NCBI GenBank assembly: GCA_030037065.1
Contig: JASHRW010000423.1
Span: 1 to 40,321 of the forward strand
DNA: 40,321 bases
Source: Xanthobacteraceae bacterium
Lineage (GTDB): Bacteria; Pseudomonadota; Alphaproteobacteria; Rhizobiales; Xanthobacteraceae
Direction of reading: 5' to 3'
In this document: positions 8,745 through 19,058 of the stretch, in pieces
Position numbering within the stretch: the stretch's first letter is position 1
Layout: every line of letters starts with the position of its first letter
Position numbers and translations under genes: made by a program
The notes under the pieces: generated by a model
Database searches by the model: none
What the model was told of the DNA's origin: nothing
The model's input: the letters and a program-made list of their open reading frames with translations, nothing else

Positions 8745-9761
8745 TCAAACCGCGGGTTTGTCCGCGGCACTAATTTCATGCGGAGCAAACACATAGGTCG
8801 AACTGCAAAACTCGCAGGTCACGGTAATTTTGCCGTCTTCGACCATGTCGTCGCGATCGGCCTGCGGAAAGCTGCGCAGCATGTTCTCGACGCCATCGCG
8901 CGAACACGAACAATGCGCTTCTACCGGCGCGGCGCGGAATACGCGCACGCCGCGTTCGTGAAACAGGCGGTAGGCGAGGCGCTCGCTCGACAGCGCCGGA
9001 TCGATCAGCTCGAGATCTTCAACCGTGGCGACCAGCGAGCGGCCTTCGGTCCAGGCCTCGTCTTCGGGGATCGTATGCGGCACCGTGCCGGGCGGAGCAT
9101 CGCCCGGATCGAGGTCGGGTTGCCGCACGCGCTCGATCGAGTTGGGTAAAAACTGCAACAGAATGCCGCCGGCGCGCCAATGCCGTCGCGCACCGTTGCG
9201 GCCGGCGCGGAATTCCTCGGCGACGGCAAGGCGCACCTTGGTGGGAATTTGCTCCGAGCGGGCAAAATACTCGTGCGCGGCGTCCTCGAGGCCGCCGCCT
9301 TCGAGCGGCACGAGCCCCTGATACCGGCTCATTTCCGGCCCTTGGTCGATGGTCATGGCAAGGTGGCCGCGACCGAGGAGCTTGCCAGGCTCGGCCGCGT
9401 TGGCGGCGATGGCGCCGGCCACACGCGCGGCATCGAAGCGGGCGCAAGCCCGCACCTTGCCGGGCGAGGTGAAATTGACCACCAGCATGCGCACCGGTCC
9501 GTCGCTTTGCGTCTGCAGGATGAAGCGGCCGTCGAATTTCAAGGCCGAACCGAGCATGACCGTGAGCACGATCGCCTCGCCGAGCAATTTCGCGACTGGC
9601 GCCGGGTAATCGTGGCTGGTCAGTATCGTATCGACCGCGGGGCCAAGCCGCACGATGCGGCCGCGAAGGTCGAGCGCCTTCACGGCAAATGGCAGGATGG
9701 TATCGTCGACAGCTTCGGCGGCTGGCGCCCGGATCGGGATGCCGATGTGAGGATTGTTCAT
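8745..9761 (-). CDS. hslO: Redox-regulated chaperone Hsp33
   Basis: Hsp33 fold sequence; C-terminal redox zinc site CSCSRDGVENMLRSF..VTCEFCSSTYVF. Start likely ATG 9761. Confidence 0.93.
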   Translation of the reverse strand: MNNPHIGIPIRAPAAEAVDDTILPFAVKALDLRGRIVRLGPAVDTILTSHDYPAPVAKLLGEAIVLTVMLGSALKFDGRFILQTQSDGPVRMLVVNFTSPGKVRACARFDAARVAGAIAANAAEPGKLLGRGHLAMTIDQGPEMSRYQGLVPLEGGGLEDAAHEYFARSEQIPTKVRLAVAEEFRAGRNGARRHWRAGGILLQFLPNSIERVRQPDLDPGDAPPGTVPHTIPEDEAWTEGRSLVATVEDLELIDPALSSERLAYRLFHERGVRVFRAAPVEAHCSCSRDGVENMLRSFPQADRDDMVEDGKITVTCEFCSSTYVFAPHEISAADKPAV

Positions 9762-9824
9762 CGGAAGCAAATATAGGGCACCGCTGCCGAATTGTGAGGC
9801 CTGCGGGGCCGGAAGCGATTGGCA

Positions 9825-10739
9825 TCAAACGCCATTCGCAGCCAAACACCAAGTCAAAATGCCCTTTTGTGCGTGCAGCCGATTCTCGGCCTCATCGAAT
9901 ACCGCCGATTGAGGTCCGTCGATCACCTCGTCGGTGACCTCCTCGCCGCGATGCGCCGGCAGACAGTGCATAAAGATGGCGTCCGGCTTGGCGCGTGCCA
10001 TCAGCCGCGCGTTGACCTGATAGGGCCTGAGCAGGTTGTGGCGGCGGGTGCCATTGCGGTCGCCCATGGATACCCAGGTATCGGTGACGACACAGTCGGC
10101 GCCCTTCACCGCGTCCTCGGGGTCGGTGCCGATGCGGATCGCAGCGCCGGAGGATTTCACCCAGTCGAGGAGCTGCTTCTTCGGCGCCAATTCCGGGGGG
10201 GCGGCGACGCGCAGGCGGAATTCGAACCGTTCGGCGGCATGCATCCACGACGTCAGCACATTGTTGGTGTCGCCGGTCCACGCCACGGTACGGCCGCAGA
10301 TCGGTCCGCGATGTTCCTCGAAGGTCATGACGTCGGCCATCACCTGGCAAGGATGCGAGCGTCGCGTGAGGCCGTTGATCACCGGCACTGTGGCGTGGCG
10401 CGCCAGCTCGAGGAGTTCGCCCGGATCGAGCGTACGGATCATGATGGCATCGACGTAGCGCGACAGCACCCGGGCGGTATCGGCCAATGTTTCGCCGCGG
10501 CCGAGCTGCATCTCCTCGGCGGTCAGTAAGATTGCGTCGCCGCCAAGCTGGCGCATGGCGACTTCGAAAGACACCCGGGTGCGGGTGGACGGGCGCTCGA
10601 AAATCATCGCCAGGGTTTTCCCGGCAAGCGGACGCGAAGCACTCGCGCCTTTCTTCTTCATTGCCCGCGCGGCTTCGATGATCCCGCGCAGTTCGGCGGC
10701 GGGAACATCGATCAGATCGAGAAAGTGGCGGATGCTCAC
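9825..10739 (-). CDS. argF: Ornithine carbamoyltransferase
   Basis: [52 protein letters not shown] start at 10739 overlaps the argD stop. Confidence 0.95.
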   Translation of the reverse strand: MSIRHFLDLIDVPAAELRGIIEAARAMKKKGASASRPLAGKTLAMIFERPSTRTRVSFEVAMRQLGGDAILLTAEEMQLGRGETLADTARVLSRYVDAIMIRTLDPGELLELARHATVPVINGLTRRSHPCQVMADVMTFEEHRGPICGRTVAWTGDTNNVLTSWMHAAERFEFRLRVAAPPELAPKKQLLDWVKSSGAAIRIGTDPEDAVKGADCVVTDTWVSMGDRNGTRRHNLLRPYQVNARLMARAKPDAIFMHCLPAHRGEEVTDEVIDGPQSAVFDEAENRLHAQKGILTWCLAANGV

Positions 10740-11944
10740 CGCGCCGCCTCCTGCTTGCGCTGCCTTGAGTGTGCCGCATCGAGGCGAGCGCATGCCCGGT
10801 CGAGCCGGGCGACGCCTTCGCCGATTTCAGCCTCGCTGACGATGAGCGGCGGCAGCAAGCGCACCACATTGTCGCCGGCCGCGACTGCGAGCACTTGTTC
10901 GCCGCGCAGCGCGTCAACCAGTTCGCCCGCGGGCACAAGCGCACGTAAGCCGATCAGCAAGCCTTCGCCGCGCACCTCGGCGATCAGCGAAGGATAGCGG
11001 TCCTTGATTTCAGCGAGCCGCTGCTTGAGCAGGAGCCCGACCTTCTTGACGTGATCGAAGAAGCCGGGTGCCAGCATCACGTCGAGCGTCGCATTGGCGG
11101 CACTCATGGCCAGCGGATTGAAGCCGAAAGTGGAGCCGTGAGTGCCGGGCGTCATACCCTTGGCTGCTTCCCGCGTCGCCAGACAGGCGCCGACCGGAAA
11201 GCCGCCGCCGAGCGCCTTGGCGAGTGTCATGACGTCGGGTGTAACGCCGGTCCGCTGATAGCAGAACAATTCGCCGGTGCGTCCCATTCCGGTCTGCACC
11301 TCGTCAAACATCAGGAGCAGGCCGTGTCGGTCGCACAGCTCGCGCAGCGCCTTGAGAAACGCCGGCTCGACGACGCGCACGCCGCCCTCGCCCATGATCG
11401 GCTCGATGAGGATCGCCGCCGTTTCCGGACCGATGGCGCGCTTGACGGCATCGAGATCGCCGCACGGCTTTTGCTCGAAGCCATCAACCGGCGGGCCGAA
11501 GCCGTCGAGATATTTCTTGTTGCCGGTGGCGGCGAGGGCCGCCAGCGTGCGGCCGTGGAAGGCGCCTTCGAACGTGATGATGCGGTAACGCTCGGGGTGT
11601 CCGTTCGCAGACTGGTATTTGCGCGCCGTCTTGATCGAACACTCCACGGCCTCGGCACCGGAATTCTGAAAGAACACCACCTCGGCGAAGCTCGCCGCGC
11701 ACAAACGATCCGCGACGCGGTCGGCTTCCGGAATATCGTAGAGATTGGAGACGTGCCACACCTTGTTCGCCTGCTCGGTCAGAGCGGCGACGAGATGCGG
11801 ATGGCGGTGGCCGAGCGCGGTTACGGCGACGCCGCAGCAAAAATCCAGATAGCGCTCGCCATTCGTCGCCGTGAGCCATGCGCCCTCGCCCTGCGCGAAG
11901 GCGAGGTCGACGCGTGAATAGGTCGGCATCAGGTGCGATGTCAT
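10736..11944 (-). CDS. argD: Acetylornithine aminotransferase
   Basis: Class III aminotransferase: [43 protein letters not shown]. Start moved to ATG 11944 ([16 protein letters not shown]). Confidence 0.93.
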   Translation of the reverse strand: MTSHLMPTYSRVDLAFAQGEGAWLTATNGERYLDFCCGVAVTALGHRHPHLVAALTEQANKVWHVSNLYDIPEADRVADRLCAASFAEVVFFQNSGAEAVECSIKTARKYQSANGHPERYRIITFEGAFHGRTLAALAATGNKKYLDGFGPPVDGFEQKPCGDLDAVKRAIGPETAAILIEPIMGEGGVRVVEPAFLKALRELCDRHGLLLMFDEVQTGMGRTGELFCYQRTGVTPDVMTLAKALGGGFPVGACLATREAAKGMTPGTHGSTFGFNPLAMSAANATLDVMLAPGFFDHVKKVGLLLKQRLAEIKDRYPSLIAEVRGEGLLIGLRALVPAGELVDALRGEQVLAVAAGDNVVRLLPPLIVSEAEIGEGVARLDRACARLDAAHSRQRKQEAAR

Positions 11945-12076
11945 GGCGGGGCCCGGATCCGGCAGCGCAATAAAATTCACGCGGCCAAACAAAATGTGCC
12001 GCCTCTTTTTGGGCGGCACCATTGGACATTTTATTTGCGCTTGCCCGCCTGTCAACAGAGGATAGCGGTCGGGACG

Positions 12077-12266
12077 GACTCGGTTCATCCACAGCAAGAA
12101 GGAACATGTGGACTTAGCGCGCCTGACTCTTGCGCCCGACTCTCGTCATATTGTAGTCTTTTGCTTGTCAAGTACGACATCTCGTGCGGCGGACAGTCTT
12201 CTAAAGCGTTGGGTCCTTACGTGGCGTGTTGGGCGGCTACGCGCTTCCTGGCTCAATGGACGATTC
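12077..12266. promoter_or_regulatory. gcrA upstream region with four GANTC motifs and one near-consensus DnaA box
   Basis: GACTC at 12077-12081, 12125-12129, 12138-12142; GATTC at 12262-12266; TCATCCACA at 12085-12093 (one mismatch to TTATCCACA). Confidence 0.45.
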
Positions 12267-12302
12267 CGTCAGGTTTCTGCCCGCAGCTTTTAGGAGGATG
12301 GT

Positions 12303-12794
12303 ATGTCGTGGACGGACGAGCGCGTCGAGCTGCTTAAGAAGTTGTGGTCCGACGGACTATCGGCGAGCCAGATCGCAGCCGAGTTGGGGGGCATCACGCG
12401 CAACGCAGTCATCGGCAAGGTGCACCGCTTGGGGCTTTCCGGTCGCGCCAAGAGCCCAAGCGCTGGCGTGGCGCGCCCACGCAAGATGCGATCGCCCATG
12501 CTCCGTATCGGACGAGGTGCGATCCGTGGCAACACCGCGCTGGCGCACGCCTATGAGATCGAAGCGGAGGCCGAGCCGGAGTTGCTCGACAACGTCATCC
12601 CGATCGGTCAGCGGCGCACGCTTTTGGAGCTGAACGAGCAAACCTGCCGGTGGCCGGTCGGAGACCCAGGCAGCGGAGATTTCTTTTTCTGCGGCGGCAA
12701 CACGATTGAGGGTCTGCCTTATTGCGCTTACCATTCGCGTATCGCCTATCAGCCGCCGGCCGATCGGCGTCGCGACCGCCGCGCGACGCGGTGA
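12303..12794 (+). CDS. gcrA: Cell-cycle regulator GcrA
   Basis: MSWTDERVELLKKLWSDGLSASQIAAELGGITRNAVIGKVHRLGLSGR N-terminus and C-terminal Cys/His region; RBS taggagg. Confidence 0.95.
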   Translation: MSWTDERVELLKKLWSDGLSASQIAAELGGITRNAVIGKVHRLGLSGRAKSPSAGVARPRKMRSPMLRIGRGAIRGNTALAHAYEIEAEAEPELLDNVIPIGQRRTLLELNEQTCRWPVGDPGSGDFFFCGGNTIEGLPYCAYHSRIAYQPPADRRRDRRATR

Positions 12795-12824
12795 ATGACT
12801 CATCATTGCAGGACAGACCCGGAC

Positions 12825-12887
12825 GTAGGGGCGGCCCTTGTGGCCGCCCGATGTTTGATCCGGCCGCCCACGCGGGACGCCGCTACG
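12825..12887. repeat. REP-like palindromic element, copy 1
   Basis: GTAGGGGCGGCCCTTGTGGCCGCCCGA at 12825-12851, near-identical to 19055-19080; outer cGTAG..CTACg pairing; between convergent gcrA and phoB. Confidence 0.7.
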
Positions 12888-12898
12888 GCCTGCACCGA

Positions 12899-13600
12899 TC
12901 AACTCGCCTTGCCGAACCTGTCGTCGAGCGAATAGCCGGCGCCGCGCACGGTGCGGATCGGATCGGACGCGTGGCCGCGGTTGAGCGCCTTGCGCAGGCG
13001 GCCGACATGGACGTCGACGGTACGCTCATCGATATAGACGTCGCTGCCCCAGACGCCGTCGAGCAATTGCTCGCGGGAAAACACTCTGCCGGGGCGTTCC
13101 ATCAAAAATTCAAGCAGGCGGAATTCCGTCGGTCCGAGCTCGACCGGGCGGCCGGCCCGCGACACGCGTTTCTTCTCCCGGTCGAGCTCGAGATCGCCGA
13201 TGACCAAGACCATAGCGACGCGCTCGGGGCTTGCGCGGCGCAACAGCGCGCGGATGCGCAGCAACAGCTCCGGTACCGAAAACGGCTTGACGATGTAGTC
13301 GTCGGCCCCGGTGGCGAAGCCGCGCACCCGTTCGCTTTCCTCGCCGCGTGCGGTGAGCATGATGATCGGCAAGGATTGCGTCTGCGGTCGCGCCCGCAGC
13401 CGTCGGCACAGTTCGATGCCCGACAGGCCGGGCAACATCCAATCGAGCACAAGCAAATCCGGCGCGGTTTCGCGCAGCCGCGTGTCGGCCTCGTCGCCAC
13501 GAGCAACGGCGTCGACCTCATAGCCTTCGGCTTCCAGGTTGTAGCGAAGGAGCGTGGTGAGCGGCTCCTCGTCCTCCACGATCAAGATATTGGCTCCCAT
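12899..13600 (-). CDS. phoB: Phosphate regulon response regulator PhoB
   Basis: MGANILIVEDEEPLTTLLRYNLEAEGY..LLVLDWMLPGLSG..wHTH..TVDVHVGRLRKAL; start corrected from 14059 to 13600. Confidence 0.93.
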   Translation of the reverse strand: MGANILIVEDEEPLTTLLRYNLEAEGYEVDAVARGDEADTRLRETAPDLLVLDWMLPGLSGIELCRRLRARPQTQSLPIIMLTARGEESERVRGFATGADDYIVKPFSVPELLLRIRALLRRASPERVAMVLVIGDLELDREKKRVSRAGRPVELGPTEFRLLEFLMERPGRVFSREQLLDGVWGSDVYIDERTVDVHVGRLRKALNRGHASDPIRTVRGAGYSLDDRFGKAS

Positions 13601-13614
13601 CCCAGTTTCCTCGT

Positions 13615-14346
13615 TTATTTCTGCATGAACGCGGACGGAAAGCTGGTGGTGTCCCCCTTGGGGCGCTGATCGGTGATGGTGCGACCTTCGATCATGAAGT
13701 AGACGGTCTCGGCGATATTGGTGGCGTGATCGCCCATCCGCTCGATATCCTTGGCGCAGAACATCAGATGCATGCAGAAGGTAATGTTGCGCGGGTCCTC
13801 CATCATATAGGTGAGCAGCTCGCGAAACAGCGAGGTACACAGCGCGTCGACTTCCTCGTCGCCCTTCCAGACCGCAAGCGCCGCCTGCAGATCGCGGCTG
13901 GCATAGGCGTCGAGCACCTGCTTGATCTGCGCCAGCACCAGGTCGGCCATGTGCTCGACGCCGCGGATCAGCGTCTGCGGATAGAGGTCGCCCGAGAGTG
14001 CCACGACGCGTTTGCCGATGTGCTTGGCATGGTCTCCGATGCGTTCGAGGTCGTTGCACACGCGCATGGCGCCGATGATCTCGCGCAGATCTACGGCCAT
14101 AGGTTGCCGCCGCGCGATGGTGAGTATGGCCTTCTCCTCGATCTCGCGTTGCAACGCGTCGATCATCGGATCGGTCGTAATGACCTGTTCGGCCAGTTCG
14201 GCATCGCGTTCCAACAGCGCTTGAACTGCGTCGGCGATCTGCTTCTCGGCAAGGCCGCCCATTTCGGCGACCTTGCGGGCGATCTCCTGCAGATCGGCGT
14301 CGAAGGCGTGGGCGGTGTGATCGATCCTGGTGTTGATTTCGGTCAT
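13615..14346 (-). CDS. phoU: Phosphate signaling complex protein PhoU
   Basis: PhoU repeats: MRVCNDLERIGDHAKHIGKRV and FCAKDIERMGDHATNIAETV. Confidence 0.95.
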   Translation of the reverse strand: MTEINTRIDHTAHAFDADLQEIARKVAEMGGLAEKQIADAVQALLERDAELAEQVITTDPMIDALQREIEEKAILTIARRQPMAVDLREIIGAMRVCNDLERIGDHAKHIGKRVVALSGDLYPQTLIRGVEHMADLVLAQIKQVLDAYASRDLQAALAVWKGDEEVDALCTSLFRELLTYMMEDPRNITFCMHLMFCAKDIERMGDHATNIAETVYFMIEGRTITDQRPKGDTTSFPSAFMQK

Positions 14347-14375
14347 GATCTTTACCTGGGTGCTTTGCCTTCAGA

Positions 14376-15191
14376 TCAGCCGAAGCGTCCGGTGATGTAA
14401 TCCTGCGTGCGCTGATCGTGCGGCGCGGTAAATACTTTGCTCGTCGAATCGAACTCGATCAGTTCGCCGAGATACATAAAGCTCGTGTATTCCGACACGC
14501 GCGCCGCCTGCTGCATGTTGTGAGTGACGATGACAATCGTGTAGTCCTCCTTCAGCTCATCAATCAGTTCCTCGATCTTGGCGGTCGAGATCGGGTCGAG
14601 CGCCGAGCAGGGCTCGTCGAACAGGATCACTTCCGGGCGCACCGCTACGGTGCGGGCGATGCACAGTCGCTGTTGCTGCCCGCCGGACAGGCTCTGCCCG
14701 TTGGCGGAGAGCTTGTCCTTGACCTCGTCCCACAAGGCGGCGCGGCGCAGCGAGGTTTCGACGCGGCCTTCCAGCTCGGATTTCGGCAGCCGCTCATACA
14801 GCCTTATGCCGAACGCAATATTCTCGAAAATCGACATCGGAAACGGCGTCGGCCGCTGAAACACCATGCCGATGCGCGCCCGTAACAGGTTGATGTCCTG
14901 CTGCGGCGAGAGGATGTTGACGCCATCGAACATGACCTCGCCGGTTGCGCGCTGGTTCGGATAAAGGTCGTACATCCGGTTGAGAACCCGCAGCAGAGTG
15001 GACTTGCCGCAACCCGACGGGCCGATGAAGGCAGTGACCTTTTTCTCAAAGAGAGCAAGATTGATCGATTTCAGCGCCCGCACGTCGCCATAGAAGAAAT
15101 TGAGATCCTTGATGGTGACCTTTTCGGGCCCCTCGGCATGATCGGCGGGGGTATGGGCGGCGGTTGGCACGGCGACGGAAGCAACGTTCAT
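14376..15191 (-). CDS. pstB: Phosphate ABC transporter ATP-binding protein PstB
   Basis: Walker [10 protein letters not shown], signature [25 protein letters not shown]. Confidence 0.95.
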   Translation of the reverse strand: MNVASVAVPTAAHTPADHAEGPEKVTIKDLNFFYGDVRALKSINLALFEKKVTAFIGPSGCGKSTLLRVLNRMYDLYPNQRATGEVMFDGVNILSPQQDINLLRARIGMVFQRPTPFPMSIFENIAFGIRLYERLPKSELEGRVETSLRRAALWDEVKDKLSANGQSLSGGQQQRLCIARTVAVRPEVILFDEPCSALDPISTAKIEELIDELKEDYTIVIVTHNMQQAARVSEYTSFMYLGELIEFDSTSKVFTAPHDQRTQDYITGRFG

Positions 15192-15468
15192 GACTGTTTT
15201 CTCGGTCTGAGCGCAAACTGCACGATTACGACCGGCATGCGATCCGGCCTTGCACCGGCGGCAGCGCGAAGCGCAACGCCGCTAGACGAAAAAGGCAAAT
15301 ACGAACAGGATCGATCGGATCGTGCTGAGCACTGAACGCTACGAATACTGAACGCCTCGCCGACCTCCGCGTTGAACGGTAAGCAGATATGGTCATCGGG
15401 TGCGGCAATCGAGGCTACGATCCTCTACTGGGCTTAGGTTTGACACGCCACATTTCTATGGGTGCCAG

Positions 15469-15486
15469 ATGACAATTGGATGACTG
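15469..15486 (-). promoter_or_regulatory. Candidate Pho box (PhoB binding site) directing leftward transcription toward pstB
   Basis: Minus strand reads CAGTCAT-CCAA-TTGTCAT, one mismatch per half to CTGTCAT-N4-CTGTCAT; downstream CATAGAAAT is a plausible -10. Confidence 0.65.
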
Positions 15487-15512
15487 CACAAATCATTGAA
15501 ACGGCGCGGATT

Positions 15513-16796
15513 TTATTGACTTGGCCGCGGTCCAGCAGCAGGCAAATGGACGATGAAGGTGGCGCCGGCGCCGGGCGCGCTCTCGATCGACAGCCGCCCG
15601 CGATGGCGATTGAGGATATGCTTGACCAGCGCCAGACCGAGTCCGGTTCCGCCCTGGGCGCGGCTTTCGCGCACGTCGACGCGATAAAATCGCTCGGTCA
15701 ACCGCGGCAGATGTTCGGGCGCGATGCCCGGGCCGTAGTCGCGCACGCTGACTGAAGCCTCCGGCTCGCCGTCTGCTGCAGTGCCGGGCGCCAGCTTGAT
15801 ATCGACGCGTTTGCCGGCAGCCCCGTATTTGAGCGCGTTCTCGACCAGATTCTCGAACAGGCGGACCAGCTCGTCGCGGTCGCCGAACACCGTGATCGCA
15901 TCGGCCGCTTCGACATTGACGGTCACGCCGCGGTCGCGCGCCAGCGTTTGCAGACCGTCGACCACTTGGCGGACGATCGGATTGAGGTCGATCGGCGCGT
16001 CGGGCCGGCGGTGAGCATTGAGCTCGATGCGCGACAACGACAGGAGATCGTCGATCAGCCGCGCCATTCGCCGCGCCTGCTCCTGCATGATGGCGAGGAA
16101 TTTTTCGCGCGCCTGGGTGTCGTTGCGCGCCGGGCCCTGCAGCGTCTCGATGAAACCGGACAGCGCCGCCAATGGCGTGCGCAGCTCGTGACTGGCGTTA
16201 GCAACGAAGTCGGCGCGCATTTCCTCGACCCGGCGCAACGGCGTGAGGTCGCGCAACGTTAACAGCACCATGTCGGCCGCGGCGGTGTCGGCAGCGCGCT
16301 TGACCGGCATGGCGACGGCCTCGAACCAACGGTCGACCGGAACCCGTTCGGAATACTCCGCGCGCTGCGTCTCGCCCTGCGCGAAGGCGCGGCCGACCGC
16401 CTCGATCAATTCCGGCATGCGCAGCGCCAGCGAAACCGGTTCGCCGTGGCGCAGCGCCGGCGCCAGCGCCCGCGCCGGGTCATTGAGCGCCAGCACGCGG
16501 CCTTCGCGGTCGATCGCGATGACCGGATCGGGCAAGCCGGAGACGACGGTGCGCAACGGGTTGTTGGTCGGCTCAGAAATCGCGTACGGCGGTGCCGCGC
16601 CCTTGGCGTCCCTGCCGATACGCAGTGCGAGAAAGCCGGCCAGTGCAACGATGGCGAAGCCGGCAATGGCATAGCTGGCGGACAGAACACCGCTGATCAC
16701 CATGACGGCAAACACTACAGCCGCCGTGGCGATCACCAGTTGCGCGCTATGCTCGCGCCGCTTGCCTGGTGCCGCTCGATCCTCATTCAAGCTCAT
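15513..16796 (-). CDS. phoR: Phosphate regulon sensor histidine kinase PhoR
   Basis: TM segments, PAS, HisKA FVANASHELRTPLAALSGFIETL, HATPase ENLVENALKYG..GTGLGLALVKHILNRH; located in the pho locus. Confidence 0.9.
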   Translation of the reverse strand: MSLNEDRAAPGKRREHSAQLVIATAAVVFAVMVISGVLSASYAIAGFAIVALAGFLALRIGRDAKGAAPPYAISEPTNNPLRTVVSGLPDPVIAIDREGRVLALNDPARALAPALRHGEPVSLALRMPELIEAVGRAFAQGETQRAEYSERVPVDRWFEAVAMPVKRAADTAAADMVLLTLRDLTPLRRVEEMRADFVANASHELRTPLAALSGFIETLQGPARNDTQAREKFLAIMQEQARRMARLIDDLLSLSRIELNAHRRPDAPIDLNPIVRQVVDGLQTLARDRGVTVNVEAADAITVFGDRDELVRLFENLVENALKYGAAGKRVDIKLAPGTAADGEPEASVSVRDYGPGIAPEHLPRLTERFYRVDVRESRAQGGTGLGLALVKHILNRHRGRLSIESAPGAGATFIVHLPAAGPRPSQ

Positions 16797-16853
16797 CGCA
16801 TATGCTCATGAGGCTGGCTGGCGAAGCGGTGACAGCGATTTCGATCGCCCCCT

Positions 16854-17948
16854 TCAGGACACGTCCGGCTGTTCGCGCGCGTACTCGCCGGCGATCCGCG
16901 GCGAAGTTGCTTGCGCAATGCGGCGAGACCCATGGCCGAGCCACAATTCGCGAACGCCGAGAATGACGAGCGAGATCACGAACGGGGTAATGTAATATAG
17001 CAGCCTGAATAACAGCAGACCGGCCAGCAAATCTTCCTTACGGAACTGCCACAGCGCCACCAGCATGGCGGCATCGAACACGCCGAGACCGCCGGGGGCA
17101 TGGCTGGCGAAGCCGAGGAGCGTGGCGGCAACGAAAATGACCGCCACGGTGGCGAAGCCGAGATTGGGCTGGCCGGGCATCAGCATGTACATGGCCGCCG
17201 CGCAGCAGGAGAGATCGACGATGCCGATCGTGATCTGCACCAGTGTCAGCGGGCCGCCCGGCAGAGTCAGTTGCCAGTCCTCGCGGCCGATCACGCGCGG
17301 CTTCACCCAGACCCAGGCGACATAAGCGGCAAGCAAAGCGAGCAAGAGAAGTCCGAAGCCACGGTTGAGCCACAGCGGCAGTTGATCGATGGCGCGCCCT
17401 GCCGCCGGCGTATAGAGAACGCCAAGCCCGAGCACCGTGACGTTGCCAAGCCAGAAGGTGAGCCCGGCGACGAAGCAGATTTTGGTGACCTCGACGACAC
17501 TCAAGCCCCAATTCGAGTAAATGTGATAGCGCACGGCGCCGCCGGAAAATACGCTGGCGCCGATATTGTGTCCGACCGCGTAGCTGGTGAAGCCGCCCAG
17601 AGCGGCGGCGCGGTAAGGTAAGTCGTTGCGTCCGATCGTGCGTAGCGCGAACAGATCGTAAAAGGTGAGCGTCACGTAACCGGCGGCGACGAAGCAGGCG
17701 GCGACGAGCAACGTGCGCCAGTCGGTGGCCTTGAGCGCCGCCAGGAGCGCGCGCGGGTTGATGTCGCGGAGGATGTGATAGAGCACGAACAGCGCGATCA
17801 CGAAAATCGCCAAGCTCAACGCAAAGCCGATGCGGCTGAAGACGATCTTGCGCTCGATGGCAGGCGTGCGGCGGCGCTCCGACGTCAGCATGGCGCGCTC
17901 CGACCGGGATTTTTCCGCATCAATCGACCGTTTCGTCCATGCCGCCAA
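16854..17948 (-). CDS. Lysylphosphatidylglycerol synthase TM domain / UPF0104 flippase-like membrane protein
   Basis: Polytopic protein with YAVGHNIGASVFSGGAVRYHIYSNWGLS and SHAPGGLGVFDAAML motifs. Confidence 0.8.
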   Translation of the reverse strand: MAAWTKRSIDAEKSRSERAMLTSERRRTPAIERKIVFSRIGFALSLAIFVIALFVLYHILRDINPRALLAALKATDWRTLLVAACFVAAGYVTLTFYDLFALRTIGRNDLPYRAAALGGFTSYAVGHNIGASVFSGGAVRYHIYSNWGLSVVEVTKICFVAGLTFWLGNVTVLGLGVLYTPAAGRAIDQLPLWLNRGFGLLLLALLAAYVAWVWVKPRVIGREDWQLTLPGGPLTLVQITIGIVDLSCCAAAMYMLMPGQPNLGFATVAVIFVAATLLGFASHAPGGLGVFDAAMLVALWQFRKEDLLAGLLLFRLLYYITPFVISLVILGVRELWLGHGSRRIAQATSPRIAGEYAREQPDVS

Positions 17949-18083
17949 GGCGATACGCCCCCACTAGCAGATGTCGCTGGCCGGGGCGAGCGCGGCCGGA
18001 CTGCCCGACGCTGCGCCCGCCCGGAGCGTGCGTGCCGCCGGACGGGGCGATTTGTTAACCTGTGCGCCGAACGGGAGACCGGC

Positions 18084-19058
18084 ATGACGGATCATCGGGT
18101 TGCACGCCACACGAGCGGCCAAGGCCGTAGGCCAAGCGTTGGGAGTGCGGCTGCCACTATATGGAGCTCCGAATATTGGGCGCATAAGGGCGGCGTGAAG
18201 CTTTATCTCTACCGCAAGCGGATCGGCCCGCCCTTTGGCGGCGCGCCGCCGCTGCCGGTGCTGTTTCTCGTCCATGGTTCCTCGAATTCGGCGCGTTCGA
18301 GCTACGACCTCAGCGTGCCCGGCAAGGGCGAGTATTCGCTGATGAACGTCTTCGCCGGTTACGGCTATGACGTGTGGACCATGGATCATGACGGTTACGG
18401 GCATTCCGGCAGTTCCGGCGACAGCTCCGATATCGCCAGCGGGGTTGTGGACCTCAAAGCGGCGGTGCCTGTGGTGGTGAAGGAAACCGGGCGATCGAAA
18501 ATCCACTTCTACGGCACGTCGTCGGGCGCCATCCGCGCTGCAGCTTATGCGCAGGCCGAGCCGGAGCGCGTCGACCGGCTCCTTCTCTGCGCCTTCACCT
18601 ACAGGGGACACGGCGCCGCCGAAATCGCGCGGCGGCAGCAGCGCGTCGCCGAACTGCGCGCGAGCCCGCGGCGCAAGCGCGACGCCGCCATGATCCGCTC
18701 GATCTTCAGCCGCGATGGTCATCCGGAATTTTACGATCCTGCCGTTGCCGAGGCGATCATCGCGGCGGAAATGAAATTCGGCGACACCATCCCGAGCGGC
18801 ACCTATCTCGACATGGCGGCGAACTTGCCGCTCGTCGATCCCGCCAAGGTGCGTGCGCCGGTGCTGATGATCCGCGGCGAATTCGACGGCAATTCTACCG
18901 ACGACGACCTCCTCGAATTCTTCCGCCAGTTGCCCAATGGCGACCGCCAGTTCGTCATTTTGCCGCAAGTGGCACACAGCGCCGGTTACAGCAACAACCG
19001 TCATCTGTTGTGGTACGCGATGAGGAATTTCTTGGCCGCGCCGGAAGTGAGTTTGTAG
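18084..19058 (+). CDS. Alpha/beta hydrolase
   Basis: LFLVHGSSNSARSSYD, WTMDHDGYGHSG, nucleophile GTSSGAIRA, VLMIRGEFDGNS, C-terminal QVAHSAGY. Start moved from 17775 to ATG 18084. Confidence 0.85.
   Translation: MTDHRVARHTSGQGRRPSVGSAAATIWSSEYWAHKGGVKLYLYRKRIGPPFGGAPPLPVLFLVHGSSNSARSSYDLSVPGKGEYSLMNVFAGYGYDVWTMDHDGYGHSGSSGDSSDIASGVVDLKAAVPVVVKETGRSKIHFYGTSSGAIRAAAYAQAEPERVDRLLLCAFTYRGHGAAEIARRQQRVAELRASPRRKRDAAMIRSIFSRDGHPEFYDPAVAEAIIAAEMKFGDTIPSGTYLDMAANLPLVDPAKVRAPVLMIRGEFDGNSTDDDLLEFFRQLPNGDRQFVILPQVAHSAGYSNNRHLLWYAMRNFLAAPEVSL

Noticed and set aside
12825-12887. Considered as a structured ncRNA gene
   Set aside because: The core is duplicated at 19055-19080 and sits between convergent genes, which fits a dispersed REP-like element better.
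12899-14059. 386-aa minus-strand ORF as a single protein
   Set aside because: Only the last ~233 codons are PhoB (ATG at 13600); the upstream part overlaps phoU in another frame and has no family-like sequence.
15226-15408. 60-aa minus-strand ORF as a pstS or pstA remnant
   Set aside because: MPHPMTISAYRSTRRSARRS.. shows no resemblance to PstS or PstA; treated as non-coding leader.
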